Origin: a bacterium
Lineage (GTDB): Bacteria > Pseudomonadota > Alphaproteobacteria > Rhizobiales > JAKIUO01
Assembly (NCBI GenBank): GCA_024228495.1
Contig: JAAETJ010000300.1
Location: forward strand, 1-59,169
Reading direction: 5' to 3'
DNA length: 59,169 nucleotides
The position numbers were made by a program, and so were the translations under genes. The notes beneath the pieces were generated by a model. The model saw only the letters and a program-made list of their open reading frames with translations. It had not been told where the DNA came from and searched no databases. Each line of letters starts with the position of its first letter. The first letter of the stretch is position 1. This document shows positions 35,301 to 43,997 of this stretch, piece after piece.

Positions 35301-35859
35301 CCATGAGCACACAGATCTGATTGAAGCCATCAATGCCTTGCGCAAGGCGATCAGTGGCCTTAACAAAGAAGGCCGCCGCCGTCTTTTGAACGCATTTGAT
35401 GAAATCAACGCCCACTTCGAAGAGCTATTCACCACCTTATTTGGAGGTGGTAAAGCAAGGCTGGAGCTCATTGAAAGCGATGATCCACTGCAAGCGGGTC
35501 TTGAAATAATTGCCAGCCCTCCCGGCAAAAAACCGCAAGTCTTGACGCTGTTATCGGGCGGCGAAAAAGCACTCACTGCGCTCTCGTTGATCTTCGCGGT
35601 GTTCTTGACCAATCCCGCTCCCATATGCGTACTTGATGAGGTAGATGCGCCGCTCGACGACGCCAATGTGGAGCGCTTTTGCACCCTGCTGGACAAGATG
35701 ACCAAAAAGACCGACACGCGGTTCTTGATCATAACACACCACCCCACGACCATGTCGCATATGGATCGCCTGTTCGGCGTGACCATGGCAGAAAAAGGTA
35801 TTTCTCAAATGGTCAGTGTAGACCTCTCAGCCGCCGAACAATATCGAGAAACAGCTTAA
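32389..35859 (+). CDS. smc: Chromosome segregation ATPase SMC
   Basis: This 1156-residue protein organises and segregates the chromosome with ScpA and ScpB, which are not in the window. The N-terminal head has [20 protein letters not shown] near residue 31. Two long coiled coils flank a hinge at about 505-640 ([18 protein letters not shown]). The C-terminal head has [15 protein letters not shown] and [13 protein letters not shown]. The start is TTG at 32389 (residues [13 protein letters not shown] follow), with GGGAGGG about ten bases upstream; no ATG fits better. Rare TTG initiation may limit synthesis. Confidence 0.96.
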   Translation: [1156 protein letters not shown]

Positions 35860-35950
35860 GGGCATTTTTCGATGATTAGCTATGTTCATCAAAGGATTAT
35901 GAGATTTCATAAAAATCTATGATCAGGTACGATTTCTGTTTGCGGATCAG

Positions 35951-35984
35951 GAGGTCATCTGTTCAATTCAGATCAGCGGTACCA
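35951..35984 (+). tRNA. tRNA 3'-half remnant, 5' half missing
   Basis: The sequence reads as a variable loop (aggtc), a perfect 5-bp T-stem ATCTG/CAGAT around the canonical T-loop TTCAATT (35962-35968), a 7-base acceptor strand CAGCGGT, discriminator A and an encoded CCA at 35982-35984. No partner for the acceptor strand (ACCGCTG) or D-arm is found upstream, so this is not a functional tRNA. A 3'-half tRNA is what site-specific integrases leave as an att site, and degradation of a whole tRNA gene is the alternative. Confidence 0.55.
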
Positions 35985-36073
35985 TATATTTCAAAGGACT
36001 CACAATTCCTTTCTTCCCGCAGACACACAAGACGATTGAGTGCTAGGTATCACGCGATTTTCATGCTATCCTC

Positions 36074-36112
36074 GCCCCGAAGCTACAAGCAGAATATCGG
36101 GGCTGTTTTCTG
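36074..36112 (+). terminator. Weak Rho-independent terminator candidate downstream of smc
   Basis: GCCCCGA (36074-36080) pairs with TCGGGGC (36097-36103) across a 16-base loop, and TGTTTTCTG follows. The loop is long and the T-run short. The remaining interval, 35860-36332, holds only the tRNA remnant and no supported gene. Confidence 0.35.
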
Positions 36113-36332
36113 TGATATGATGCGGAAGTGCAACCACATGGCATCAAAATACCCATGCAGGATTGTGCCCGCTATATCGAAAAAATTCCCCTACACAGGC
36201 GCTGGTTTGTTGAGTGAGATATTTGTTTTTTGCAAAACTGCAAACACTCGATAAGCGCGAGCGCTGGAATTGAGGAATGATTTTGCCTTCTTGCAAGCGC
36301 AAATTTCAGACCATTGATACAAGGAAACATTA

Positions 36333-37277
36333 ATGAGCGACAGTACCCCCCACATGTTCAATATTCTGGTATGTATCGATGGATCAGAAGAGTGCTATCG
36401 CGGTTTACATTATGCTATTAAATTCAGCCTTGATCATTCTGACACCGATATTGCTCTGCTCTATGTACGTTCTTCGGGAACAGGCGGGCGCTCTTCGGGC
36501 CTCAATATGGAACTGTCACACGAGAACATGCTTGACTGGAACCTTGAATTACCCGGTCTTAAATCTCTTAAACGTGCGCGCGACATGCTGGTCGAAAGTG
36601 GTTTCCTTGGAGAAGAGTGGGATGGCGAAGACATCACCAAAAAATTCCGCGGTACGCGGGCCGGAGATCACATCATCAAATATAGCAGCAAGAGAACCGG
36701 ACAACGTATCTCTCTGATTGTCCGAGAATCAAGTTCAGTGCTAACCGGTATCCTTGATGAAGCCCATTTTTATTCCTATGACATTGTCATCGTCTCTGCC
36801 TCCGAACAAAGCGGCAGTGGTACCGGGCATATCGATATGTACACCGCGATTGGTGTGGCCACCGAGCATAATGGTACAGTCATTCTGGTGCGCGAACTGG
36901 AAGAAGAATATGGCCATTTTGTCTGTGTCAAGGATACTGAAATATCCATGGAGATGGTCTACAAGGACACTTTGATGGCGACGCGTTGCGGTTGCCCGAT
37001 GTATCTTTATTCGGTTGCCAGCGAAGAAGAGGGACTGCCTGCCGCACAAAACGCTCTTGAGCGCGCACAAAACGTTGTCGAGAAAGCCGGAGGCAAGGTC
37101 AGCGGCAAAACAGCGGAAGTGGGAGATCCCGTCTGGAGGATTACCGAACGGGGGCAGGACTATTCGCTGATCGTTATTTCCGCGACAGAAAAATCCAAAC
37201 TCAAACAAATGTTCCTTGGCAGCATGTCACACAGCATCTTGAAAAAGGCCAAGAACTCGGTGATGATCATCCGGTAG
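36333..37277 (+). CDS. Tandem universal stress protein
   Basis: The 314-residue protein contains two Usp domains. The first (FNILVCIDGSEECYRG at the start) is interrupted by an acidic insertion and ends near YDIVIVSASE and VATEHNGTVILVRE. The second spans about 185-314 and ends SLIVISATEKSKL, FLGSMSHSILKKAKNSVMII, which retains the nucleotide-loop G-S pattern. Two-domain Usp proteins of this size resemble the UspE class. AAGGAAAC is upstream of the ATG. It is preceded by a 473-base gap and lies 233 bases before the SulP gene. Confidence 0.8.
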   Translation: MSDSTPHMFNILVCIDGSEECYRGLHYAIKFSLDHSDTDIALLYVRSSGTGGRSSGLNMELSHENMLDWNLELPGLKSLKRARDMLVESGFLGEEWDGEDITKKFRGTRAGDHIIKYSSKRTGQRISLIVRESSSVLTGILDEAHFYSYDIVIVSASEQSGSGTGHIDMYTAIGVATEHNGTVILVRELEEEYGHFVCVKDTEISMEMVYKDTLMATRCGCPMYLYSVASEEEGLPAAQNALERAQNVVEKAGGKVSGKTAEVGDPVWRITERGQDYSLIVISATEKSKLKQMFLGSMSHSILKKAKNSVMIIR

Positions 37278-37510
37278 AATAAAACAAATTAAAAAGACCG
37301 AGAATTCCAGCAGGGACAAGCTCTACACATACTCGCAAAGCGCCAAAATAACCATTTTTGGCAATGCTAACCCAATATAAAGTAAAATACTGTATTGTAT
37401 TGTATAAGATAATTCTAGATTTGCATTTATCTGGTTAGGCTATTTTGCCTGCGGGTATTATCGAGCTATGATTCGAAACGAGATCTGGATTTGTAAAAAG
37501 TATAGGTATC

Positions 37511-39550
37511 ATGCCCAAGTCAAAATCAATCCGCAAACATTTGCGTCCCTTGTCCAAGGTGATATGGCGTGGTCGTCAACAATCCAGCCTGAATAATATT
37601 ACGCGGCGCTTTTCACATTCAAAACTGGGTGGAAAACTACTACCCGTCACCAAAGAGCTGGGCGAAAGGCGCGTCAAAGCACGATTCCGCAAAGTCTGGC
37701 GCAGACGCGGCAAACTGGTCAGCACCTATCTGCCGATCTGGGACTGGGGCAAAAACTACAAACGCGAGGACCTTTCTGGTGACATGATGGCCGGTATGGT
37801 GGTGGCGATCATGTTGATGCCCCAATCAATGGCTTATGCTATGCTGGCGGGACTGCCACCGCAAATCGGCCTTTACACAGCCGTTCTACCGCTCATTTTC
37901 TATGCTTTTTTTGGCTCGAGCCGCTCGCTCGGCGTTGGGCCTGTGGCCATTGTTTCCTTGATGGTTGCTCACACTTTGTCTCCCCTCGCACAGACCGGCT
38001 CACCGGTTTATATTGGCATGGCGCTGATCCTCGCCATGCTAAGCTCACTCGTGCTGATTTCAGCGGGATTACTGCGACTAGGTTTTCTCACCAATTTTAT
38101 CGGTCATCCGGTGATCGCCGGCTTTACGACAGCAGCGGCCATTATCATCGCTTGTTCGCAATTAAAACACATGCTTGGGCTGTCGCTTCCCCCTACCCAT
38201 AATCTGTGGGAATTACTAACCGTCATTTTTGCCAATCTGCATAAGGTCAACCCCACCACCTTGCTGCTGTCGCTACTCGGCGTCGTGATCATGATTTCGC
38301 GCGCCCAGTTTCGCCACAGGCTGCGCGAAATGGGATTTTCTGAAGGTATATCCATGGCACTGCCCAAAAGCATGGCATTATTGCTGGTGATCATTAGCGC
38401 CACTTATGCTTGGGCGTTCAGCATTGATCAAACCGCAGGCGTTGCGATAGTTGGCACCATTCCTCCGGGCTTTCCGGCGGTGTCTCTACCCTCCTTCGAC
38501 TATGATATATGGAAACAATTGCTCCCGGCAGCTGTGCTGATTTCCGTTGTAGGGCTTGTTGAAAGCCTGTCCGTTGCCAAGGCACTGGCCACTCGCAAGC
38601 GGCAAAAGATTGACCCCAATCAGGAATTGATCGGCCTTGGTACTGCAAACCTTGGGGCTGCCATGACCGGTGGTTATCCCGTTACAGGCAGTTTTTCACG
38701 CTCGGTGGTCAATTTTACCTCTGGCAATAACACACAGCTATCGGCCATCATCACTGCCTTTTTGATCGCCATCGTGCTGATCTTTTTCACTCCCCTGCTC
38801 TATCATATTCCCAAAGCCACTCTGGCTGTAATTATCATTGTCGCGGTCACCACCTTGATTGATTTTAGTCCGTTGGTCTCAGCGTGGAAATATTACAAAC
38901 CAGATGGCCTGGCTTTTTTTGTCACCTTTATTGCCGTGCTCGCTTCTGGTGTCGAGGTTGGGATCCTGCTGGGTATTTCCCTGTCGATCGGTATGTATTT
39001 ATATCGTTCCAGCCAACCGCGCATGCCTGTTTTGGGGCGCGTTGGCAAATCCGAGCATTTTCGCTCCTCCAAACGCCACAAAACCAAAACCTATGATAAT
39101 CTCCTATTGATCCGTGTCGATGACAATCTGTTTTTCGCCAATGCCGCCTATCTCGAAGACCGCATGCTGGCAGAAATCGCTGATCGCCCGGACGTCAAGC
39201 ATGTTGTGCTGGTGATGGATGCGGTGAGCCTGATCGATGCCTCTGCTCTTGAAACCCTCGAACATCTGATTGACAGCTATCGCGATGCGGGTGTACTTAT
39301 TCATCTTGCCTCGGTCAAGGGACCACTGATGGATATGCTTGAGCGCTCACACTTTTTGATGCATCTGTCCCCAGGGGAAGTGTTCATGTCCCCTCATGAA
39401 GCAGTGGTTGAGCTAACTGGTGAATTTTTGCAATCCGAAAAGGCACCAAAAACGGCTCCCAAAAGAAAACGCAAAACAAAAGAAACTCCAAGCAACGGTA
39501 AATCTCCCGCAGCCGCGCGCCGAACCGAGAAAACCACTCCGACGAATTGA
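37511..39550 (+). CDS. SulP-family anion transporter with STAS domain
   Basis: The 679-residue protein has the SulP core: the signature MLMPQSMAYAMLAGLPPQIG near residue 100, followed by SSRSLGVGPVAIVSLM and about ten membrane segments. A STAS domain follows (about 530-640), with LDAS-type loop residues MDAVSLIDASALETL, which in bacterial SulPs regulates transport. The substrate could be sulfate, bicarbonate or another anion; sequence alone does not tell. Unusual are an N-terminal basic cytoplasmic extension of about 75 residues and a Lys/Pro-rich tail after the STAS domain. No carbonic anhydrase or sulfate gene is adjacent. Confidence 0.9.
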   Translation: MPKSKSIRKHLRPLSKVIWRGRQQSSLNNITRRFSHSKLGGKLLPVTKELGERRVKARFRKVWRRRGKLVSTYLPIWDWGKNYKREDLSGDMMAGMVVAIMLMPQSMAYAMLAGLPPQIGLYTAVLPLIFYAFFGSSRSLGVGPVAIVSLMVAHTLSPLAQTGSPVYIGMALILAMLSSLVLISAGLLRLGFLTNFIGHPVIAGFTTAAAIIIACSQLKHMLGLSLPPTHNLWELLTVIFANLHKVNPTTLLLSLLGVVIMISRAQFRHRLREMGFSEGISMALPKSMALLLVIISATYAWAFSIDQTAGVAIVGTIPPGFPAVSLPSFDYDIWKQLLPAAVLISVVGLVESLSVAKALATRKRQKIDPNQELIGLGTANLGAAMTGGYPVTGSFSRSVVNFTSGNNTQLSAIITAFLIAIVLIFFTPLLYHIPKATLAVIIIVAVTTLIDFSPLVSAWKYYKPDGLAFFVTFIAVLASGVEVGILLGISLSIGMYLYRSSQPRMPVLGRVGKSEHFRSSKRHKTKTYDNLLLIRVDDNLFFANAAYLEDRMLAEIADRPDVKHVVLVMDAVSLIDASALETLEHLIDSYRDAGVLIHLASVKGPLMDMLERSHFLMHLSPGEVFMSPHEAVVELTGEFLQSEKAPKTAPKRKRKTKETPSNGKSPAAARRTEKTTPTN

Positions 39551-39562
39551 TCGGATCTGCTC

Positions 39563-41104
39563 CTAAAGGCGACCAAAGAAATCGACCACCTCTAACCCTT
39601 GATGTTCGTTGAGGGTATGAAACCCGTACAATTGATCTTTGTCATCTGGCGCGAAGCGATGCACAATCGTCTGTTCGAAGCGCTCTGGATCAAGCTGATC
39701 TACCCGGCACAAAGATAGCCCACCCCCATAAATCGAGCTGCAATCTTGGGCTGGGCGCCAAAGAGCCCCGTCTTTCATATACATGGCTCCGGCCGGTCTG
39801 GCAGCTCTTGCATCAAGCAATACCGGATTAGCCTGATGGGCATACCAATTGCCAAACAGATCGTCCGCATAAAATAACCCCAGAGTATCCCATTGCGAAC
39901 TTTGCCACTCGCTGATCGCAGCAAACAGCCACCAATGGTCGCCATGGCGAACCAGGGTCACATCATCGGCCCTGACATCATCTATCAAGGTTTTCTCAAA
40001 TACCCATTTATCGGGAAAGCTGGCCGCGCGATAGAGTTCTACTGCATTATTTGCAGAGGTCTCCGGGATCATCCAGAATTGCCCGTCATGCTCGAATATG
40101 AACGGATATGACAGGTGATATGGACGTGACAACACCTCTTTGGGGGCGCTGGTATTGCCCTTCCTATCAATCGTGAAATGTGAAATAATACCCTTTTGAG
40201 TATTGAAGGGAAACTCTTCGACAAACACATGATAAAGACCTTCATGAAAAATCACGAATGGATCAGCATAGAAACACTGCCCATCATCTAACAGTCTGGT
40301 ATAGTGCCCAAGGCACAGTTCATTGGTCTCGCGCAAAGGCTTACTATCCGTAAAACGCCAGCCAACCCCCCACCTGGTGGCGTTACCTTGCTCCTTGCGC
40401 AACAGTGCGTTCAGCCGATTGGCAACCTTTACGCCAAGATTTCCTAGTAAAAACCGCTCCGCTTTCATCGGGATGGTGCTTCTATTTCGATCAGTTTGTG
40501 TCCCGGGCGGCACATCAGATACTTGCACAATATTCTCGGTGATCTCGTACACAGACTTTCGTAAAAATTCGGCCATGCGCGAAAACACATTATTCAGGCC
40601 TTGCGTGATCATTTGCGGTTGTTCAATGGCACAAAGCCCAAACCAGCGAGGCTCGTGCAGATCACTATCATCTAGAGACAAGCTTGGTGCATGACCATCC
40701 AGCAAAACCCCGATCAATTCGTCAGACCCAACCATACCATCATAAAGCGGGCGAAAACGTCGCGCGCGAATTGAGGACAAATTGGTCTCGCCTGCAAGAT
40801 CAATCACCAGATCATAACCGGTAGATGCTGGTTGAGCGATGATCGCAACTTTGTCAAATTGCTCTATGGATATAAGATCGCTGGCATTGTCGCGGCCCCT
40901 GCTATAGAGCAGGGCCTCAAGCTGTAGCAATAAACGTAGCTTGACAGGCAGCACAGGTGCCCGCCCATTGATGCAAAGATCAACCTGATGACCGCTCGAT
41001 GCCAATGCCTCTACAAGCCATTTGTGCCATTGCCAGATCACCGCTGGATCAACAAACACAGCGATACGCATCAATCCATTGGCTTCGCTATCCACATTAG
41101 TCAA
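39563..41104 (-). CDS. Two-domain protein: formyltransferase-like N-terminus, GINT1-type beta-propeller C-terminus
   Basis: The 513-residue protein starts at TTG 41104, which has AGGAGA seven bases upstream; an ATG at 41071 is the alternative. The N-terminal part (MRIAVFVDPAVIWQWHKWLV, YDLVIDLAGE) looks Rossmann-like, as in formyltransferase-related proteins. Residues about 270-500 show repeated blades with YADPFVIFHEGLYHVFVEE, YPFIFEHDGQFWMIPETS and DDVTLVRHGDHWWLFAA. This order is that of the N-terminal region of glucosamine inositolphosphorylceramide transferases and related propellers. Glycan or lipid modification is inferred. It is a single gene, convergent with sulP. Confidence 0.65.
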   Translation of the reverse strand: MTNVDSEANGLMRIAVFVDPAVIWQWHKWLVEALASSGHQVDLCINGRAPVLPVKLRLLLQLEALLYSRGRDNASDLISIEQFDKVAIIAQPASTGYDLVIDLAGETNLSSIRARRFRPLYDGMVGSDELIGVLLDGHAPSLSLDDSDLHEPRWFGLCAIEQPQMITQGLNNVFSRMAEFLRKSVYEITENIVQVSDVPPGTQTDRNRSTIPMKAERFLLGNLGVKVANRLNALLRKEQGNATRWGVGWRFTDSKPLRETNELCLGHYTRLLDDGQCFYADPFVIFHEGLYHVFVEEFPFNTQKGIISHFTIDRKGNTSAPKEVLSRPYHLSYPFIFEHDGQFWMIPETSANNAVELYRAASFPDKWVFEKTLIDDVRADDVTLVRHGDHWWLFAAISEWQSSQWDTLGLFYADDLFGNWYAHQANPVLLDARAARPAGAMYMKDGALWRPAQDCSSIYGGGLSLCRVDQLDPERFEQTIVHRFAPDDKDQLYGFHTLNEHQGLEVVDFFGRL

Positions 41105-41391
41105 ATTAATTCTCCTGCAGGCCAGCTAATGCAAAGCATGTGGGTGTTTATGTGCCGCTGCGATTTTACCACTCCATGAGATCATAGATGTACTCCTATA
41201 TATCAGCAAGTTCTGACAAATTTGAGCGCTAATAGCCTGCAAATACCCACGATCTGACTTTTCGCTTAACCAACAGCCAAGCCGCATACCAAAACATCAC
41301 GAAAATTTGTTCAGTCAGGACATGACGCAACCACATCCCCCTTGTAAGATGAGGGACTGTGTTGATTTCATTTGCGACTAAGGAACAAAAA

Positions 41392-41898
41392 ATGCGTACT
41401 TCATTGATTATTACGACCGTGATCGGCCTGTCACTATCCCTGGTAACTGTCTTTTCCAGCCCCTCAATAGCAGCCGATAAACTGGTCATCAAGCAAAGCA
41501 ATTATAGCGTCACGGAAACCCTTGACCGCCTTACCAAGATATTGAAATCAAAAGGCGTTACGATTTTTGCACGCGTTAATCATACAGCCGGTGCCAAAAA
41601 GGTCGGTATGGCACTGCGGCCAACGCAGGTTCTGATCTTTGGTAATCCCAAAATGGGCACGCCGTTGATGCTGGCAGATCAACGTATCGGACTTGCCCTA
41701 CCCCTCAAAGCTCTTGCCTATGAAGACAAGGACAAAAAGGTCTGGCTGTCTTACCGCAAGGCCGACGACCTCAAGCAGGCCTATAATATTTTAGCACGCG
41801 ACAAAGTGTTTGGTAAAATGAAGGGCGCGCTTGGCAAGCTCACCGATAAAGCTGTCGCCAAGGCCATGAGCAAACCCGCCCCACGCGGATCGAATTAG
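41392..41898 (+). CDS. Exported DUF302 protein
   Basis: From the ATG at 41392 (AAGGAAC upstream) the 168-residue protein has a signal peptide (RTSLIITTVIGLSLSLVTVF, cleavage near SIAA-D). A DUF302 domain follows: SNYSVTETLDRLTKILKSKG, IFARVNHTAGAKKVG, VLIFGNPKMGTPLM and ALPLKALAYED. The fold is known from structural-genomics proteins, but its function is unknown. It overlaps the convergent cheR stop by four bases. A basic C-terminus (AVAKAMSKPAPRG) follows the domain. Confidence 0.85.
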   Translation: MRTSLIITTVIGLSLSLVTVFSSPSIAADKLVIKQSNYSVTETLDRLTKILKSKGVTIFARVNHTAGAKKVGMALRPTQVLIFGNPKMGTPLMLADQRIGLALPLKALAYEDKDKKVWLSYRKADDLKQAYNILARDKVFGKMKGALGKLTDKAVAKAMSKPAPRGSN

Positions 41899-42803
41899 GA
41901 CGCCTTTAGACCCTTGGAATATAAAGCTGTTGGTGCAACGGCCTTACGCGCCCCACCCAAAGCAGAAACAGGTTTTGCTTTGGAACCAGTCGCTGAACAT
42001 CGCTGATAAAGACCGCGTGCACCGCTGACCATTTCGAATTCATCGCTCAAGCCGATAATCGTCTCAGCGGCACCCAATACGAGATAGCCATCAGGAGCCA
42101 TTTGTTTGGCCATGCGGTTCAAAATGTCCGATTTCGTATCGCGATCAAAATAGATCAACACGTTACGGCAAAAAACGATGTCGAACGATCCCAGTGAGCG
42201 GTAATCTTTGAGCAGGTTGAAATGCCTAAAACTGACCATTGATTTGACAGCAGGTTCAACCACCCACTCGACACCGTCCTGTTTGAAATATTTCATCAAC
42301 ATGGCGGTCGGCATACCGCGCTGCACTTCAAACTGGCTATATTTACCTGCAGTCGCCTTAGCAAGCGCGTCGCTCGATAGATCAGTGCCGAGAATTTCAA
42401 TTTTCCAGCCGGGTATTTTAGCTTTTTGCTCCAGCAGCTCAATGGCCAGAGAATAGCCTTCCTGACCAGTCGAGGCGGCGGCACTCCAGATGCGCAAGCG
42501 GCGCGTATTGGCTCGCTCCTCCAACATATGAGGCAGCATGGTCTTGCGAAAATTATCGAACGGCGTCATATCGCGAAAGAAAAAAGACTCATTGATCGTC
42601 ATTGCCTCAGTGATGCGGGTCGCCAGTTTTTGTGATCCCGGGCGTTTCAAAGCAACGACCATCTCCGCCAGATCTTCAAAGCCGAATTCACGGGCTACGG
42701 GATCGAGCCGACTATCAAGTAAATAGCGCTTGTCTTCGCCAAGTACCAACCCCGATTGCTCCTTGAGAAAGCAGCGAAGGAAATTAAATTGTTCTGACGT
42801 CAT
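41895..42803 (-). CDS. cheR: Chemotaxis receptor methyltransferase CheR
   Basis: CheR adds methyl groups from SAM to glutamates of chemoreceptors. The 302-residue protein shows the CheR-N helices (FLRCFLKEQSGLVLGEDK), MTINESFFFRD, RIWSAAASTGQEGYSLAIEL (SAM loop), ILGTDLSSDAL and FDIVFCRNVLIYFD. The ATG at 42803 lies seven bases after the cheB stop; the frame is open further upstream into cheB but is not family-like. The C-terminal tail past residue 265 is Ala/Lys-rich and lacks the NWETF/TPR extension. It is the last gene of the che operon. Confidence 0.94.
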   Translation of the reverse strand: MTSEQFNFLRCFLKEQSGLVLGEDKRYLLDSRLDPVAREFGFEDLAEMVVALKRPGSQKLATRITEAMTINESFFFRDMTPFDNFRKTMLPHMLEERANTRRLRIWSAAASTGQEGYSLAIELLEQKAKIPGWKIEILGTDLSSDALAKATAGKYSQFEVQRGMPTAMLMKYFKQDGVEWVVEPAVKSMVSFRHFNLLKDYRSLGSFDIVFCRNVLIYFDRDTKSDILNRMAKQMAPDGYLVLGAAETIIGLSDEFEMVSGARGLYQRCSATGSKAKPVSALGGARKAVAPTALYSKGLKAS

Positions 42804-42810
42804 GATGTCC

Positions 42811-43965
42811 TCACCTGAGCAATGAATTAATTTTGGGACCGATTTCACCCAATGGCAAAATGGCACTGCAGATGCCAGCTGCCGCAGCAGCGCCAGGCAT
42901 CCCCCAAACAACACTGGTTTCTTCGTCTTGTGCGATGACTGAGCCACCAGCAGCAGCGATCGCCCTGCCGCCATTGGCGCCATCTGATCCCATGCCAGTT
43001 AATATGGTCGCCAAGAGACCGCTACTATAAATTAGCGCGGCACTCTCAAATAAAGGATCAACAGCTGGCCGGCAAAAATTGATTTCGGGCTCTTGGTCCA
43101 GCGTAATCGAAGCGCCATTTGCGACCGGTTTCAAGCGCATGTGATAGCCACCTGGCGCCACATAAATATGTCCAGGCACCAACACCTCGCGATGTACAGC
43201 TTCACGCGAAGGCCGCCCAGACGCTTCACCCAGATGCTTGGCGAGAATAGCCGTAAATGTTGCTGGCATATGCTGCGTAATCAGAACAGGCACATTGCGA
43301 ATTCGAGGCCCGATCACCGCAAACAATTTCGCCAGCGCTTGTGGCCCGCCGGTCGAGCTGCCAACAACCAGAAGGCGCGGTGCAACGGTAGAAAACGAGC
43401 GCAGCTTTGGCGTAACAGAAGGTTTTGCAGCAGTCGCTATCGATGCGGTGCGAGCTTGCCCAACACGGGTCGGCGAACCAATAGTTGGTGTTGGCGCTTT
43501 TCGCGCACCGCCCAAAGACCTGATCCTGGTGACAAGGTCTGTGCGAAAACTGGCAGAGGTGGTGATGCCGGAATTGCTGTCGGGCTTGGGAATATAATCC
43601 GTTGCACCGAGCGACAAAGCCTTCATGCTGATCTCGGCATTACGCTGTGTCAAAGTCGAGGCCATGACTATTTTGACGCCGGGCTTGGCTCGCAAAAGCT
43701 GTGGTAAGGCCTCAAGGCCATCCATCACTGGCATCTCTACATCGAGAATTACAATATCGGGCTGGCTGGTCGCCACATCTTCAACTGCTTTTTGTCCGTT
43801 TGCATGACGCGCGACAATCTCCATACCGCTCTCTTCGCTAACCCAGCGAGAAACGAGACCGCGCACCACCGCACTATCATCGACAACCATGACCTTGATG
43901 GATTGGGAGGATGAAACCGGTGTATTCTTGTTTTTGAGCGATGGGGTATTCACTGCCAAACTCAT
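42811..43965 (-). CDS. cheB: Chemotaxis response regulator methylesterase CheB
   Basis: CheB removes or deamidates methylated receptor residues when phosphorylated by CheA. The 384-residue protein has a REC domain (KVMVVDDSAVVRGLVSRW, phospho-Asp in ILDVEMPVMDG), an unusually long linker rich in Thr/Pro/Ala (about 140-185), and a methylesterase domain with the triad regions VVGSSTGGPQALAK (Ser), ITQHMPATFTA (His) and LTGMGSDGANG (Asp). It lies between cheY and cheR. Confidence 0.95.
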   Translation of the reverse strand: MSLAVNTPSLKNKNTPVSSSQSIKVMVVDDSAVVRGLVSRWVSEESGMEIVARHANGQKAVEDVATSQPDIVILDVEMPVMDGLEALPQLLRAKPGVKIVMASTLTQRNAEISMKALSLGATDYIPKPDSNSGITTSASFRTDLVTRIRSLGGARKAPTPTIGSPTRVGQARTASIATAAKPSVTPKLRSFSTVAPRLLVVGSSTGGPQALAKLFAVIGPRIRNVPVLITQHMPATFTAILAKHLGEASGRPSREAVHREVLVPGHIYVAPGGYHMRLKPVANGASITLDQEPEINFCRPAVDPLFESAALIYSSGLLATILTGMGSDGANGGRAIAAAGGSVIAQDEETSVVWGMPGAAAAAGICSAILPLGEIGPKINSLLR

Positions 43966-43997
43966 TGGACGACTACCTGTTGTTATAAAAAATTGAC

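Noticed and set aside
35919-36254. 111-residue plus-strand frame after smc
   Set aside because: Its N-terminal part translates the tRNA 3' remnant, and the rest looks random.
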